A stretch of DNA of 64,000 nucleotides from Tsuneonella amylolytica (GCF_003626915.1 NZ_CP032570.1:2045001-2109000); one strand, 5' to 3'; shown: positions 10,898-20,187, counted from the stretch's first letter. Notes: generated from the sequence alone by a model not told the origin. Translations and numbers: made by a program.

Positions 10898-13800
10898 ATG
10901 AAAAACGAACCTATCCATCCGGGCGAATATGTCCGAACAAACATCATTCCCGTTGGCACCAACGTCACCACAGCGGCCAAGCTGATCGATGTCAGCCGTC
11001 CAACGCTCTCAAACTTTCTCAACGGGAAAGCGGATCTCTCAACCGAGATGGCGGCTCGATTAGAACGAGCTTTCGGCGTGTCTGCCCGCACTTTACTTGA
11101 TGTCCAAAGCGCGTGGGACGCTGCCAAAACCACAGCCCGCTCGGCGGCGATTACCAAGTCTTATGTGCCGCCCTTTTTGCAGATTAAGGGTGCCGACATC
11201 ACCCGGTGGGCGACGACGGGCGTCACCCCTCGCCAACGGCTGGCTGTGTTCATCAGAACGTTGGTGAACTCGACTGGGGTCGGCCTGACCAAGGTCGAGT
11301 TCCCCGGCAATGACGATAGCGAGCGCTCTGGTTGGGATGGAGAGGTTACGGCAACGCAGGCGACACCTTGGGTTCCATCGGGCCATTCCGGTTGGGAGTT
11401 TGGCGTTACCGAAGACATCAAAGGCAAGGCCGATGGCGATTTCACCAAAAGCGTGAAAGCCATCCCGCCGAAACAGCGGAGCGAGATGACGTTCGTGTTC
11501 GTCACGCCACGGCCTTGGGCGGGGAAGGAAGCGTGGGTCAAAGCCCACAAGGCGAAAGGTCTCTGGAAAGATGTTCGCGTTTACGATTCGAGCAACCTTG
11601 AAGAGTGGCTGGAGCAGTCGATCGCGGGCCAAACGTGGTTCGCCCATGAGACGCGTCAAGACGCGAGCGGCGCGATCTCGCTGGACGCTGCCAATCTACT
11701 CTGGGGGGCAGACTGCGACCCACCACTTAATCCTCTTCTGTTTGCCGACGCGGTAAATAGCTTCCGGTCCACGCTGGTCCGCATGATGACCGCAGAGCCG
11801 TTTCAGCCCGTCGTCATTTCCGCGGATTCGAAAGATGAAGCTGTTGCCTTCCTGAGCGCCGCGTTTGCCACCAGCGATCCAGAACTAGGGGCATACCGCG
11901 ACCGCATCATCGTGTTCCGCGAGCCAGGCACACTTAGCAAACTGGCCAGCCCGCTCGCCAACTTCATCCCAGTTATCCAATCCCGCGACGTTGAGAAGGA
12001 GTTCGCACCGTTTCGCGCATCTATGCCGTCGATCATCATCTATCCGCGCAATGCAACCACGTCGGACCCCGACATCACGCTGGAAACGCTCAGCTATGAA
12101 TCGTTCAACAAGGCGCTGGAAGCGATGGGTCTGGAGAAAGATCGCATCGACAAGCTCAGTCGCGAGTCTGGGCGATCGCCTACTGTCCTTCGTCGTCGAC
12201 TTTCAAAATTGCCAGCCGTTCGAACGCCTGACTGGGCATCCGATGATCAAACGGCCTCTAATCTGATTCCGTTTGTGCTTGCGGGCGCTTGGAAGGCGAC
12301 GAACGAGACCGACCGCGCCATGCTGGAAATCATCTCTGGCGACGTGCCGTTCGACGAACTTGAGCGGCGTCTCAATGCCCTTTTGCCACTGGACAGCGCT
12401 CCCGTCTGGTCGGCGGGCCAATACCGGGGCGTCGTCTCCAAAATCGACGCCCTTTTCGCAATCCAAGGCCGTTTTACCGAAGCGGATTTGCGACGCTTTT
12501 TTGATGTGGCGGCACTCGTTCTTTCGGAAGATGACCCAGCCCTCGATCTACCGGAAGAGCAGCAATGGGCTGCGGGCATTTACGGTAAAACCCGCGAGAT
12601 TTCCGGGGCACTCCGTGAAGGCTTGGCGGAGACGCTCGTTCTGCTTGCCGTGTATGGCCCGGCGTTATTCAAAGCCCGATTGAGCTTCGATACGGCCGCG
12701 CACGCGAGCAAATTGGTCAGGGATCTTCTCACGCCGCTTACGCGGAAGGCGCTGGAGTCTCAGGTCGATAATTTGCCCCTTTATTCCGAGGCAGCACCGG
12801 AAACATTCCTCTCGTTGATTGAAGCCGATCTGGCGACGCCTGAGCCGGTGACGCTGGAACTGATGAGGCCAATCGGCGACATTCTCTTCGGCCGATCGCA
12901 CCGCACAGGTCTTCTTTGGGCATTGGAGAATCTGGCATGGACCGACGAATTCTTCATGCGGACGGTACTGGTGCTTGGCCGACTGGCGGAGCGCGTGATT
13001 GACGACAACCTGGTCAACAAGCCTAGCGGTAGTCTCTCCTCGATTTTTCGGTCGTGGATGCCCCAGACGGGGGCCAAGATGGAGCATCGCAAAGCTGCGC
13101 TCGCCAAGCTGGTGGTGAAGCATCCAGCGGTGGCGTGGCCCATCTGTATCGAGCAATTCTCGGCGCATTCTCGCATCGGTCACTACAGCCACAAGCCGCG
13201 TTGGCGGCCGGATGGTCACGGCCTCGGCAATCCGATTACACGAGGTGAAGATAACGAGTTCGCCTTGTTCGCATTCGAGCTTGCTCTCGCGTGGCCCGCG
13301 CATACGCGCGAGACTATAGGTGATCTGATTGGTTGCCTCGAAGCGATCGACGGCGAGCTCAGAAGCAAGGTCTGGGATGTGGCTGAACGCTGGGTTGCCA
13401 CGGCAAGCGAAGCCGACAAGGCCGATCTCCGCGAAAAAATCCGCACATCGGCTTTGACCAACCGGGTGATGAAGCGCCGGAAGTCCGCCGGCGCAACGGC
13501 CGACGATCGCGCGCGCAAGCTGTACGACGATTTGCAACCGACCGACCCGGTCCTCCGTCACGAATGGCTGTTTCGCCAAACGTGGGTCGATGAATCGTCT
13601 GAGGAGCTTTCAGACGAGGATTTCGATTACACCAAGCGCGAGGCTCGTATCGGGAAGCTGAGGACAGCCGCCGTAGAGGAAGTGTTCTCGTATGGGGGAA
13701 TTGAAGCCGTGCTCCAGCTCGCTGAACGGGGTCAGGCCAGCCACAATGTAGGCTGGTTTTTGGCGAAGGTGATCGATGATGAGGACAAGCTCGCATCAAC

Positions 13801-14956
13801 ATTGACGGAGCTGGCTGCTAGCCAAAAATTGTCCGGCCCACGAGCCTCTCTTTTGTCAGGCGCGCTGGCTTCGTCCGTTCAGAACAGCGCAGATCGAGTT
13901 CTGCGTCAGGTCGTCGATCTACTGCCTAGGGATCAAGTCGGAGAGTTTTTGACGTTATCTCCGTTTGATCGCGCGACGTGGAAGCTGGTGGATGAGTCCG
14001 GCGCGGCGATTGCCGATGCGTATTGGAACACCGTCATCCCGAATTGGAGCCGTGATGTCGAAGATCTCAAGATCGCTGTACCGCGTCTGATGGCGGTTGG
14101 TCGCCCGCGCGCGGCATTTCTCTTGGCCCATTTTGATCTCAAGGATTTGCCCGCTCGGCTTGTCTATGACCTGCTCCTCGCCATGACCAAATCACCTGAG
14201 CCATCCGGAACCTATATGCTGCAGCAGCATCACCTTCGTGACGCGTTCGAAGTGCTGAACAAAAGCGCCCAAATGTCCACCGAAGAGATGGCAGGACTTG
14301 AGTTCGCGTACATCGACATCTTCGATCATGGCGATGGTAAACCGAGCAACCTTTCGCGCGCGATCTCGCTGCACCCTGAGATGCTCGTGCAAGCGATTGC
14401 ATTCGCATTCAAACGGGATGATGATGGCGTGGACCCGTCCGAACTGCTGCTCGACAATGAGGAGCTGCGGTCCAATCGCGCTACAGCCAGCTACAAGCTG
14501 TTGCAGGCGATCGAGTTGGTTCCAACGAAGCCTGACGGAGTTTTGGAGGCATCGACACTGATCGCATGGGTAGAACAAGCGCGAGCCTCCATTGCAAGCC
14601 TCGCTCGCCAAGACATCGGCGATCAAATGATCGGCAAGGTCTTCTCGACCGCTCCAGCCGCCGAAGACGGCGTGTGGCCGACACTCGCTGTGCGCGACGC
14701 TCTAGAGCAAGTTGCCAACGAACATATCGAACGCGGACTCCATGTGGCGCTCCGCAACGCGCGTGGCGTCCACTGGCGTGGCGAGGGCGGCGCTCAGGAA
14801 CGTGAGCTGGCCGCAAAATACCGAGGGTGGGCTGACGCGATGGAATATACCCATCCGCGCGTCGCGGCGATCTTACGGGGCGTTGAGAAGTCCTACCTGA
14901 GCGAAGCGGAGTGGGAGGACAACGATGCGAAGATCGCTCGCCGGATGCGATACTGA
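10898..14956 (+). CDS. HigA-type HTH fused to nuclease-like domain and long helical region
   Basis: 1352 residues. Residues 1-70 form an XRE/HigA-family HTH (HPGEYVR, TTAAKLIDVSRPTLSNFLNG, LSTEMAARLERAFG). Residues about 100-255 look like a restriction-endonuclease-fold domain, with GWDGEV at 145-150, WEF at 166-168, DIKGKA at 173-178, FVFVTPRPW at 199-207 and a closing LEEWLEQ block. At about 303-325 there is a segment shaped like a P-loop strand-helix (PVVISADSKDEAVAFL) but without GxxxxGK[ST], so ATP binding looks lost. The remaining 1000 residues are helical without recognised motifs. The plan resembles STAND-type antiviral proteins (nuclease, NTPase, repeats), but with a repressor in front and a degenerate NTPase. 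No separate toxin gene adjoins. It is transcribed from its own operator-controlled promoter. Confidence 0.7.
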   Translation: MKNEPIHPGEYVRTNIIPVGTNVTTAAKLIDVSRPTLSNFLNGKADLSTEMAARLERAFGVSARTLLDVQSAWDAAKTTARSAAITKSYVPPFLQIKGADITRWATTGVTPRQRLAVFIRTLVNSTGVGLTKVEFPGNDDSERSGWDGEVTATQATPWVPSGHSGWEFGVTEDIKGKADGDFTKSVKAIPPKQRSEMTFVFVTPRPWAGKEAWVKAHKAKGLWKDVRVYDSSNLEEWLEQSIAGQTWFAHETRQDASGAISLDAANLLWGADCDPPLNPLLFADAVNSFRSTLVRMMTAEPFQPVVISADSKDEAVAFLSAAFATSDPELGAYRDRIIVFREPGTLSKLASPLANFIPVIQSRDVEKEFAPFRASMPSIIIYPRNATTSDPDITLETLSYESFNKALEAMGLEKDRIDKLSRESGRSPTVLRRRLSKLPAVRTPDWASDDQTASNLIPFVLAGAWKATNETDRAMLEIISGDVPFDELERRLNALLPLDSAPVWSAGQYRGVVSKIDALFAIQGRFTEADLRRFFDVAALVLSEDDPALDLPEEQQWAAGIYGKTREISGALREGLAETLVLLAVYGPALFKARLSFDTAAHASKLVRDLLTPLTRKALESQVDNLPLYSEAAPETFLSLIEADLATPEPVTLELMRPIGDILFGRSHRTGLLWALENLAWTDEFFMRTVLVLGRLAERVIDDNLVNKPSGSLSSIFRSWMPQTGAKMEHRKAALAKLVVKHPAVAWPICIEQFSAHSRIGHYSHKPRWRPDGHGLGNPITRGEDNEFALFAFELALAWPAHTRETIGDLIGCLEAIDGELRSKVWDVAERWVATASEADKADLREKIRTSALTNRVMKRRKSAGATADDRARKLYDDLQPTDPVLRHEWLFRQTWVDESSEELSDEDFDYTKREARIGKLRTAAVEEVFSYGGIEAVLQLAERGQASHNVGWFLAKVIDDEDKLASTLTELAASQKLSGPRASLLSGALASSVQNSADRVLRQVVDLLPRDQVGEFLTLSPFDRATWKLVDESGAAIADAYWNTVIPNWSRDVEDLKIAVPRLMAVGRPRAAFLLAHFDLKDLPARLVYDLLLAMTKSPEPSGTYMLQQHHLRDAFEVLNKSAQMSTEEMAGLEFAYIDIFDHGDGKPSNLSRAISLHPEMLVQAIAFAFKRDDDGVDPSELLLDNEELRSNRATASYKLLQAIELVPTKPDGVLEASTLIAWVEQARASIASLARQDIGDQMIGKVFSTAPAAEDGVWPTLAVRDALEQVANEHIERGLHVALRNARGVHWRGEGGAQERELAAKYRGWADAMEYTHPRVAAILRGVEKSYLSEAEWEDNDAKIARRMRY

Positions 14957-15059
14957 TCGTTTCCGAACTTGGCCTGAACGTACGGCGGCTTTCAGGCGGA
15001 TACCGCGCCGTCCCGAATGGCCGACATTAGGGCGCTTTGCGGACCTGCCAAACTTCGGC

Positions 15060-16997
15060 TCAGACTTCTGACAAGCCGCAGTGTCTCAGAAAGTCGAAAA
15101 TAAGGTCGTAGAACTCCCCGCGCCTAGTCCCGTCTGTCTTCGAACCCTCTGGCACGAACACTACCATACCCTGCCGTGCACGGGTGAGCAAAACGCGGTA
15201 AGAGTTTGCTATGTAAGTTTTACGATCGACGTCGTTGACCGCCTGCCACTGCGTTCCTCTAAACTGGAAGCTCTCCCAACCGTCGTCGTTTCGGCGGAAA
15301 TTTGCGTCCCAGCAAACACAAGTCCAGTCGAGCTCCAGGCCCTGCACGTCAAACTCGGTCGCGGCATCTTCCAGGGCATCGGATGACCGTACGTCATCCG
15401 AGGGTGCAAGAAACCATTTTGCTGGTTCGATCTTGGCCTTCGTGAAGATGCCATGCGGCTTCAACCGAGCGGCGTTAGAGGAAGCTAGCAGGCCAATGCG
15501 CTCGTTGCCGCGGGCTTTGCTTCGCAGCCAGGCGCGAGCCTTTTCGATGTCGCGCGTGAGCATCAAAGGAAAGTCGATGAGGGTCTCGCCCAACTCCCTC
15601 GCCGCCTCGGCATTCCCCTCGATCACTGCTCCCACGAAATCTGATAGTCGCTCGGCACGGAAGGACCGGAGAGAGGTGGCGAGGTGCAGAGCTGGCGCCT
15701 GAACTTCGTTCCTTAAGACGAGCTGGCGATCGAGGGTCGGGGGCACGTACGCGAGCCAGTGAGGAAAGGAACGGTCTAGAGCTCTGAGCCATTCACTGAT
15801 CCCCGCTTCGCCCGTGTTGATCTCCTGGCCACCGCCGACGAGACACACGATTGCGCACCAGCCGTCATGTCGATCCATCACGCTCAGCAGGAACTCCGGT
15901 TCGGACATCGAAAAGCCAAGTTGGCCCTTCTTCTGCTGCATGAATTTCGAAGTCTGAGCGACGTCCCAGGCCCGCTGAGCCTCATCGAAGATCGCCACCC
16001 TTTCTACGGGCGCCGCGTCTGAGGTTAGAGCGTCATCGCGAAAGTGATGAATGTTCTGGATGAAGGCCGCGGCTCGACGGTCTTCTTGCACCTTGGAAGT
16101 CTGACGACCAGCCGCTCGCGCTAGGGAGACGGCATCGATGGCCAGCGCTTCTCGTAGCACTTCGACCAGAGGCCCATTGCCCGACAAGAAAACCGCATGC
16201 TCGTCGCTGTGAGCCCGCTGCCGTGCTGTGGCGAGGTTTAGACCAGCGAGCGTCTTTCCAGAGCCTGGAACGCCGGTGATGAAGCAGATGATTTTCTGAC
16301 CCGAGCGTTTTGCCTCTTCAATGGCTTGCGCGACGTAATCGGCGGTTTGCGTGAGATTCTCTGCCCCGGCTTCCGAACGGGAAATCTCCTCGACATCGTG
16401 CCCTCGATAGAGGGTTTGAGCAGCCTCGACGATTGTAGGCGTGGGTCGATACCGACCCGCGGCCCACTCATGGGGATCGAGGTCATCCCCGCCCCAAACA
16501 CGGCAGATAAAATTGATCGCTGGCGCTAGGCCTCTGGCGTTCACTCTTAATGGCCGAGCGAGGCTGCCCTCATCCCATCTCAGTTCGTTTTGCTCGGTCG
16601 CATCGGCATGAGTAGCCACGAGGATTGGGACGATGGTCGCGCCGTGGCTTGTTTCGTGAAAGTGTTTGAGGTCCAGACCGTAGCCATAAACTTGGTCGAG
16701 GCTCGATCGGTCAAAGGTGCGTGCGCCGACCTTGTATTCGATGACGAAAACGAGACCTCCCAGGATGACAATAAGGTCTGCTCGCCTCCCCATCCTTGGG
16801 ATGAGAAACTCCAGAAAGAAATGTGCTGGCGGAAGGTCTTCGGCGAGGCGCCGGAGGTGCTCGATTTGAAACTCCCAAGCCGCCCGCTGTGTCGGTTCCA
16901 GGGAAAAAGGTAAGCCAGCCGCCAACTGTCCAAGCAGTTCCGCGTCAGAAAGATGCGACAGGGCGCGGGAGCCGATCGACACATAAGATCGCTTCAT
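15060..16997 (-). CDS. PD-(D/E)XK nuclease fused to DUF2075 SF1-like helicase
   Basis: 645 residues. The N-terminal domain has a full PD-(D/E)XK signature: E63, D74 (RRADLIVI) and E87-Y-K89 (FVIEYKVG). The ATPase part has Walker A GVPGSGKT at 242-249, Walker B VAIFDEAQ at 334-341, and a motif-VI-like YRVLLTRARQG near the C-terminus, as in DUF2075 helicase-like proteins. Such nuclease-helicase fusions act on DNA or RNA and are common in defence islands. It faces the large HTH-nuclease gene tail to tail (stops 104 bp apart) and has its own promoter region (16998-17278) shared with the divergent PDZ gene. Confidence 0.8.
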   Translation of the reverse strand: MKRSYVSIGSRALSHLSDAELLGQLAAGLPFSLEPTQRAAWEFQIEHLRRLAEDLPPAHFFLEFLIPRMGRRADLIVILGGLVFVIEYKVGARTFDRSSLDQVYGYGLDLKHFHETSHGATIVPILVATHADATEQNELRWDEGSLARPLRVNARGLAPAINFICRVWGGDDLDPHEWAAGRYRPTPTIVEAAQTLYRGHDVEEISRSEAGAENLTQTADYVAQAIEEAKRSGQKIICFITGVPGSGKTLAGLNLATARQRAHSDEHAVFLSGNGPLVEVLREALAIDAVSLARAAGRQTSKVQEDRRAAAFIQNIHHFRDDALTSDAAPVERVAIFDEAQRAWDVAQTSKFMQQKKGQLGFSMSEPEFLLSVMDRHDGWCAIVCLVGGGQEINTGEAGISEWLRALDRSFPHWLAYVPPTLDRQLVLRNEVQAPALHLATSLRSFRAERLSDFVGAVIEGNAEAARELGETLIDFPLMLTRDIEKARAWLRSKARGNERIGLLASSNAARLKPHGIFTKAKIEPAKWFLAPSDDVRSSDALEDAATEFDVQGLELDWTCVCWDANFRRNDDGWESFQFRGTQWQAVNDVDRKTYIANSYRVLLTRARQGMVVFVPEGSKTDGTRRGEFYDLIFDFLRHCGLSEV

Positions 16998-17278
16998 TCG
17001 GCGCTACTGCTCTAGAAAAGCTCGAGACGCCAGAAGTGCGTCTCGTGCGCATCTGTGTGAAGGAACTGCGACTGGCTCCGTAAGAATTTGACCCAGAGCG
17101 ATCTGAAGTGTGGTCCTGGGCATTTGGCTGCAGATGACCTCACCTCTCAATTAACTATCAAACGTCAGTCGTGCGAACCAAGTTGGGGCCTTAAAACCAG
17201 TTCCGAACACCGAAACAAGTCGTTGACGAAAGAGTCATCATCGCACGATAGAGGGCCTGAGAACTACAGGGGGTCCTC

Positions 17279-18193
17279 ATGAAAAAGCTTGTTATCACTC
17301 TAGCGGCGTTCGCTGCCACCGTTCCGCTCACGCCTGTTTATGCCGACGAACCTTATGCTGTCACGCCGTCAGGACGGACCGAGGCCATTTTCGATACAGG
17401 TGTGACGGAAACCTCCGACAAGATCGCCAATGGCTGCGCAAACGTCGGCTGGACACTTGTTAACACTACCTCGACGATGGTCGTGTGCGAGGCGCGGATG
17501 TCGACGATGCAATCCGTTCTTGCCGCCCTCGCGATGGGTAATCAATACTCGACGCCGCCAAAGCAGTTCCTCCGGTTCAACATTGCTGGATTGGGCCAGC
17601 GCAGCCGGGTGCAGGCCACTGGATGGATGGAAACGCAAATGGCATTTGGCCAGGTGCGAACAGAAGAGATGACTGCCGCGAACTACCATAACAACGTCAT
17701 GAACTTTTTTGGTAACCTGGGGGCCCATTTCCCACCCGGTACCACCTTTCCCAACCACGCCTTCATAGGGTCCGGCTTCGAACCCACGAGCCGCAATCAA
17801 GGGGTAACGCTGACGTCGATTCAACCCGGATCGCCTGCTGAGAAAGCCGGCCTTCAGAACGGCGATGTCCTCGTTCGTCTGGCCAAGGAGAAAATCAAAA
17901 GCGGGGGCGATCTGCTCGATGGGATGCGTAAAGCTGCCAAAAACCAGCAATATGAGGTCGAGATCGTTAGAGGCGGTAAGCCACTCAAAATGACTATCGC
18001 CCGCGAATTCCGGGCGCAGGTCACGGACGCCGACCTTCCCGACCTGCCGCCGTTGACCGATCCGGCCCCGGTCCAAGCGGTGATGTCCGTTTCGCCGGCC
18101 GACGAACTCGCCAAGTTCGCTAAACTCCGCGACGATGGAATTATTACAGCCGAAGAGTTTCAAAAGAAAAAGGCCGCAATCCTCGGGCAATAA
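17279..18193 (+). CDS. Secreted PDZ-domain protein with C-terminal SHOCT
   Basis: 304 residues. A signal peptide covers residues 1-22 (cleavage after VYA). An unassigned domain follows (about 25-165), then a PDZ domain at about 175-240 (GVTLTSIQPGSPAEKAGL, NGDVLVRLAKEKI). A SHOCT motif ends the protein (DELAKFAKLRDDGIITAEEF). It has no protease domain. A GGGGG run lies before the ATG. SHOCT modules usually mediate oligomerisation. It is probably periplasmic; the function is unknown. The nuclease gene follows 14 bp later and both could be co-transcribed. Confidence 0.75.
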   Translation: MKKLVITLAAFAATVPLTPVYADEPYAVTPSGRTEAIFDTGVTETSDKIANGCANVGWTLVNTTSTMVVCEARMSTMQSVLAALAMGNQYSTPPKQFLRFNIAGLGQRSRVQATGWMETQMAFGQVRTEEMTAANYHNNVMNFFGNLGAHFPPGTTFPNHAFIGSGFEPTSRNQGVTLTSIQPGSPAEKAGLQNGDVLVRLAKEKIKSGGDLLDGMRKAAKNQQYEVEIVRGGKPLKMTIAREFRAQVTDADLPDLPPLTDPAPVQAVMSVSPADELAKFAKLRDDGIITAEEFQKKKAAILGQ

Positions 18194-18207
18194 TGTAAGC
18201 CTATTGC

Positions 18208-18909
18208 ATGCGATCAATTTTTGCAGTTGCTTTAGCAGCCGTCTGCTTTGCTGGCCCGGTCAGCGCGCAGACGGTTGTGGGGCAGGCTGGTGTCGTCGAC
18301 GGCGACACCCTTCGCGTAGGCGAAACGACAATCCGACTTTTTGGGATCGACGCTCCTGAAGGCCGACAGACTTGCAGCCGGGAGGGCAGGGAGTGGCCCT
18401 GCGGTGAGGCTGCAACCGGCAAACTACGTTCCATGATAGAGGGCAAAACGGTCGTTTGCCGCGGTCGTGGCTTTGATCAATTTGGGCGAACGGTCGCTGT
18501 CTGTGAAGCTGGCGGGGTCGAGCTCAATCGCGCGCTCATTGCCTATGGATGGGCGACCGCCTTTCAAGCCTACAGCCAAGATTATCTCGCGGACGAGACG
18601 AGGGCAAAGACTGCTCGGCTGGGTATCTGGGATTCGACGTTTCTCCTGCCCGCAGATTACCGGCGGACTCGAGCTGAATTAGTGGAACAAATGCATGGCT
18701 ATCGTGCGCCTCCGGCGAGAGATTCGACGAACGCCGCTGCGCCGGCCGTGATGGGGCGATGTGCGATTAAGGGAAATCGCAACCGCCGCGGCCAGTGGAT
18801 CTACCATCTGCCAGGAATGCCGTATTACGAGGCTACGCGACCTGAGGAGATATTCTGTACAGAGGCCGAAGCGCAAGCAGCCGGATATCGACGAGCAATC
18901 GTTCGCTAG
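18208..18909 (+). CDS. Secreted thermonuclease (SNase) with C-terminal sunset-like domain
   Basis: 233 residues with a signal peptide (1-20, PVSA-QT). The staphylococcal-nuclease fold spans about 25-150, with D31 and D33 in VVDGDTL, R43, D48, E51 (GIDAPEG) and R94 (QFGRTVAVC), so the calcium-binding and catalytic set is complete. Residues about 183-230 form a small domain with the CAIKGNRN...YHLPGMPYYEAT pattern of 'sunset' domains found behind such nucleases. It would cut DNA or RNA in the periplasm or outside the cell. Confidence 0.88.
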   Translation: MRSIFAVALAAVCFAGPVSAQTVVGQAGVVDGDTLRVGETTIRLFGIDAPEGRQTCSREGREWPCGEAATGKLRSMIEGKTVVCRGRGFDQFGRTVAVCEAGGVELNRALIAYGWATAFQAYSQDYLADETRAKTARLGIWDSTFLLPADYRRTRAELVEQMHGYRAPPARDSTNAAAPAVMGRCAIKGNRNRRGQWIYHLPGMPYYEATRPEEIFCTEAEAQAAGYRRAIVR

Positions 18910-18910
18910 G

Positions 18911-19111
18911 AAGACTACCGATTGGGAACTTTGGGCGTGCGCGAACGCCTACGTTAACCGATACCAAGAGGATGCTCCGGTGATCGCGGCCATGCGATGC
19001 GACGAACTACTGGCGGAGGGTGACGTAGCGGGAGTGCGCACGTTCCAGGCGATCATCGAGCGCATCCACAAGCTGTTGCAACGGTCAGCTGGCGGAGAAA
19101 GTGTGCACTAA
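18911..19111 (+). CDS. DUF6961-like small protein, start uncertain
   Basis: Residues from TTDWELWACANAYVNRY to the stop match the pattern of the small sphingomonad family I know as DUF6961 (DWELWACAN...DAP...R..EL...GD..GV..W..I). No ATG, GTG or TTG lies where the family starts; the codon at that place is AAG (18911). The nearest in-frame start is GTG 18761, inside the nuclease gene and out of its frame. Either an unusual start is used, or the ATG was lost and the gene is dead. Coordinates mark only the conserved part. Confidence 0.5.
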   Translation, partial: KTTDWELWACANAYVNRYQEDAPVIAAMRCDELLAEGDVAGVRTFQAIIERIHKLLQRSAGGESVH

Positions 19112-19167
19112 GTCGGCGCGCAAATGGAGCCATCTTATAAGGAGCGGCAAAATCTGCCGCCCTACCA

Positions 19168-19219
19168 AGCCCTCGGATGACCTCCGGGGGCTTTTCTTTG
19201 TCCGAAGGGAATTCCGATG
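19168..19219 (+). promoter_or_regulatory. Hairpin/T-run directly joined to ribosome binding site
   Basis: The AGCCCTCGG arm and CCGGGGGCT (one mismatch) form a hairpin at 19168-19192 followed by a T-rich run. The module CCGAAGGGAATTCCGATG (19202-19219) then carries the Shine-Dalgarno and the ATG of the DUF4230 gene. The gap is too short for a promoter, so the hairpin may be a leader attenuator. Confidence 0.55.
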
Positions 19220-19840
19220 CGTTCACAGATGCCCCTTATCATCGCCACTCACTCCATCGCGCTCGGCGCGGGATACTACGCCGCGCCACGAGAGCTCCTC
19301 GACAACGAGGTCGAGCACACCGGCTTCTTCCAGGTCGACACAAAGACGATCCTCTCGGCGACGGTCGAAAGCCTCAGGGCCGAGAACAAGCTGGTGGTGT
19401 GGTCCTTCAAGGGTACCGCCACCGTGAAGGTCGATCGCGCTAAGTGGTGGATCTTCAAAGGCAGCCAGACGCTGATCGTCCCGGCCGTTGTCACGTATCA
19501 CCTCGGCCTGTCCAAAATGTCGCTGGGCGACGCTGACTACGACGAGGCACAGAAGATCGTCAGGGTGAAGCTGCCGCGGCTGGAGATGGGCGCAATCGCT
19601 TTTCAGCCTGAGAACGCGACGACCATCAACGGCGGCATCCTGACCTATAGCGACGACCAGGTCGAGTCTCTCCGCAAGCTCAACTACGCCCAAGCGCGAA
19701 GGGCGCTCATCAAGCAGGCTCAGGGCAAGGGCATGGTCGATGCAGCGAGGGCGCAGGCAAAGAAGAACGTACAGACGTACTTCGAGATACCGCTTCGCAT
19801 AGCGGGGCAACCTGACGTGAAGGTTATCGCGGCCTTCTAG
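19217..19840 (+). CDS. DUF4230 family protein
   Basis: 207 residues. One N-terminal hydrophobic segment (MPLIIATHSIALGAGYYA) may be a signal or anchor. The rest has the beta-rich pattern of DUF4230 (FFQVDTKTILSATVES..., then PRLEMGAIAFQPE) and a helical C-terminus (QARRALIKQAQGKGMVDAARAQA) ending in an FEIPLRI strand. The function of this family is unknown. It is preceded by the island-type hairpin-RBS module and followed by a strong terminator. Confidence 0.72.
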   Translation: MRSQMPLIIATHSIALGAGYYAAPRELLDNEVEHTGFFQVDTKTILSATVESLRAENKLVVWSFKGTATVKVDRAKWWIFKGSQTLIVPAVVTYHLGLSKMSLGDADYDEAQKIVRVKLPRLEMGAIAFQPENATTINGGILTYSDDQVESLRKLNYAQARRALIKQAQGKGMVDAARAQAKKNVQTYFEIPLRIAGQPDVKVIAAF

Positions 19841-19863
19841 CAACCAACACCATCAACCCATCG

Positions 19864-19896
19864 AGGGCCCGGAGCGATCCGGGGCCCTTTTTTTTT
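19864..19896 (+). terminator. Strong hairpin with ten T, next to following RBS
   Basis: AGGGCCC and GGGCCCT with GGA/TCC inner pairs form the stem, ending in a run of ten T (19887-19896). The GGAG Shine-Dalgarno of the next gene starts at once at 19897, so this is both the end of DUF4230 and the 5' leader of the gene at 19909. Confidence 0.75.
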
Positions 19897-19908
19897 GGAG
19901 CCCGCACG

Positions 19909-20187
19909 ATGATCACACTGCGAACAGCGCGGGAGGTCGATGCCTTCCTCGTCACACCCTTGGGCCGAGAGACCGAGCCCATCATCCGACCGCACCTGGA
20001 ACGGCTGGCCGACTACGAGTTTGAGGACATCGCAGCGATTGCGGTGGGCAAGAGCGGCGAAACGCCGGCCGCCCTCGGCCTCGATCCCGACCTCTACGAG
20101 TACCGCGAGGAGCACACCGGCTGGACCGAAGAGGTGTTCATCGTGTCCGACGACGGGTTCGGCTGGATCGTTCTGATCCGCTCCTAG
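19909..20187 (+). CDS. Small unknown acidic protein, paralogue of next gene
   Basis: 92 residues, no signal or membrane segment. I do not recognise the family. It ends with EVFIVSDDGFGWIVLI, which matches ELLFTVGDDGFAYIIFI in the next gene. Other shared points are a HLERL/HLVTA helix near the start, AVGKSGETPAALGLDP against AVAESGDTKQTMIAALGFSP, and a conserved HTGW/HPRW. Acidic, small, cytosolic, possibly an inhibitor or immunity-type protein; this is only a guess from size and charge. The GGAG ribosome binding site follows the T-run of the upstream terminator. Confidence 0.6.
   Translation: MITLRTAREVDAFLVTPLGRETEPIIRPHLERLADYEFEDIAAIAVGKSGETPAALGLDPDLYEYREEHTGWTEEVFIVSDDGFGWIVLIRS

Noticed and set aside
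10898-11110. HigA antitoxin of a separate toxin-antitoxin pair
   Set aside because: The HTH is in one uninterrupted frame with the 1352-residue protein and no HigB-like gene lies upstream or downstream.
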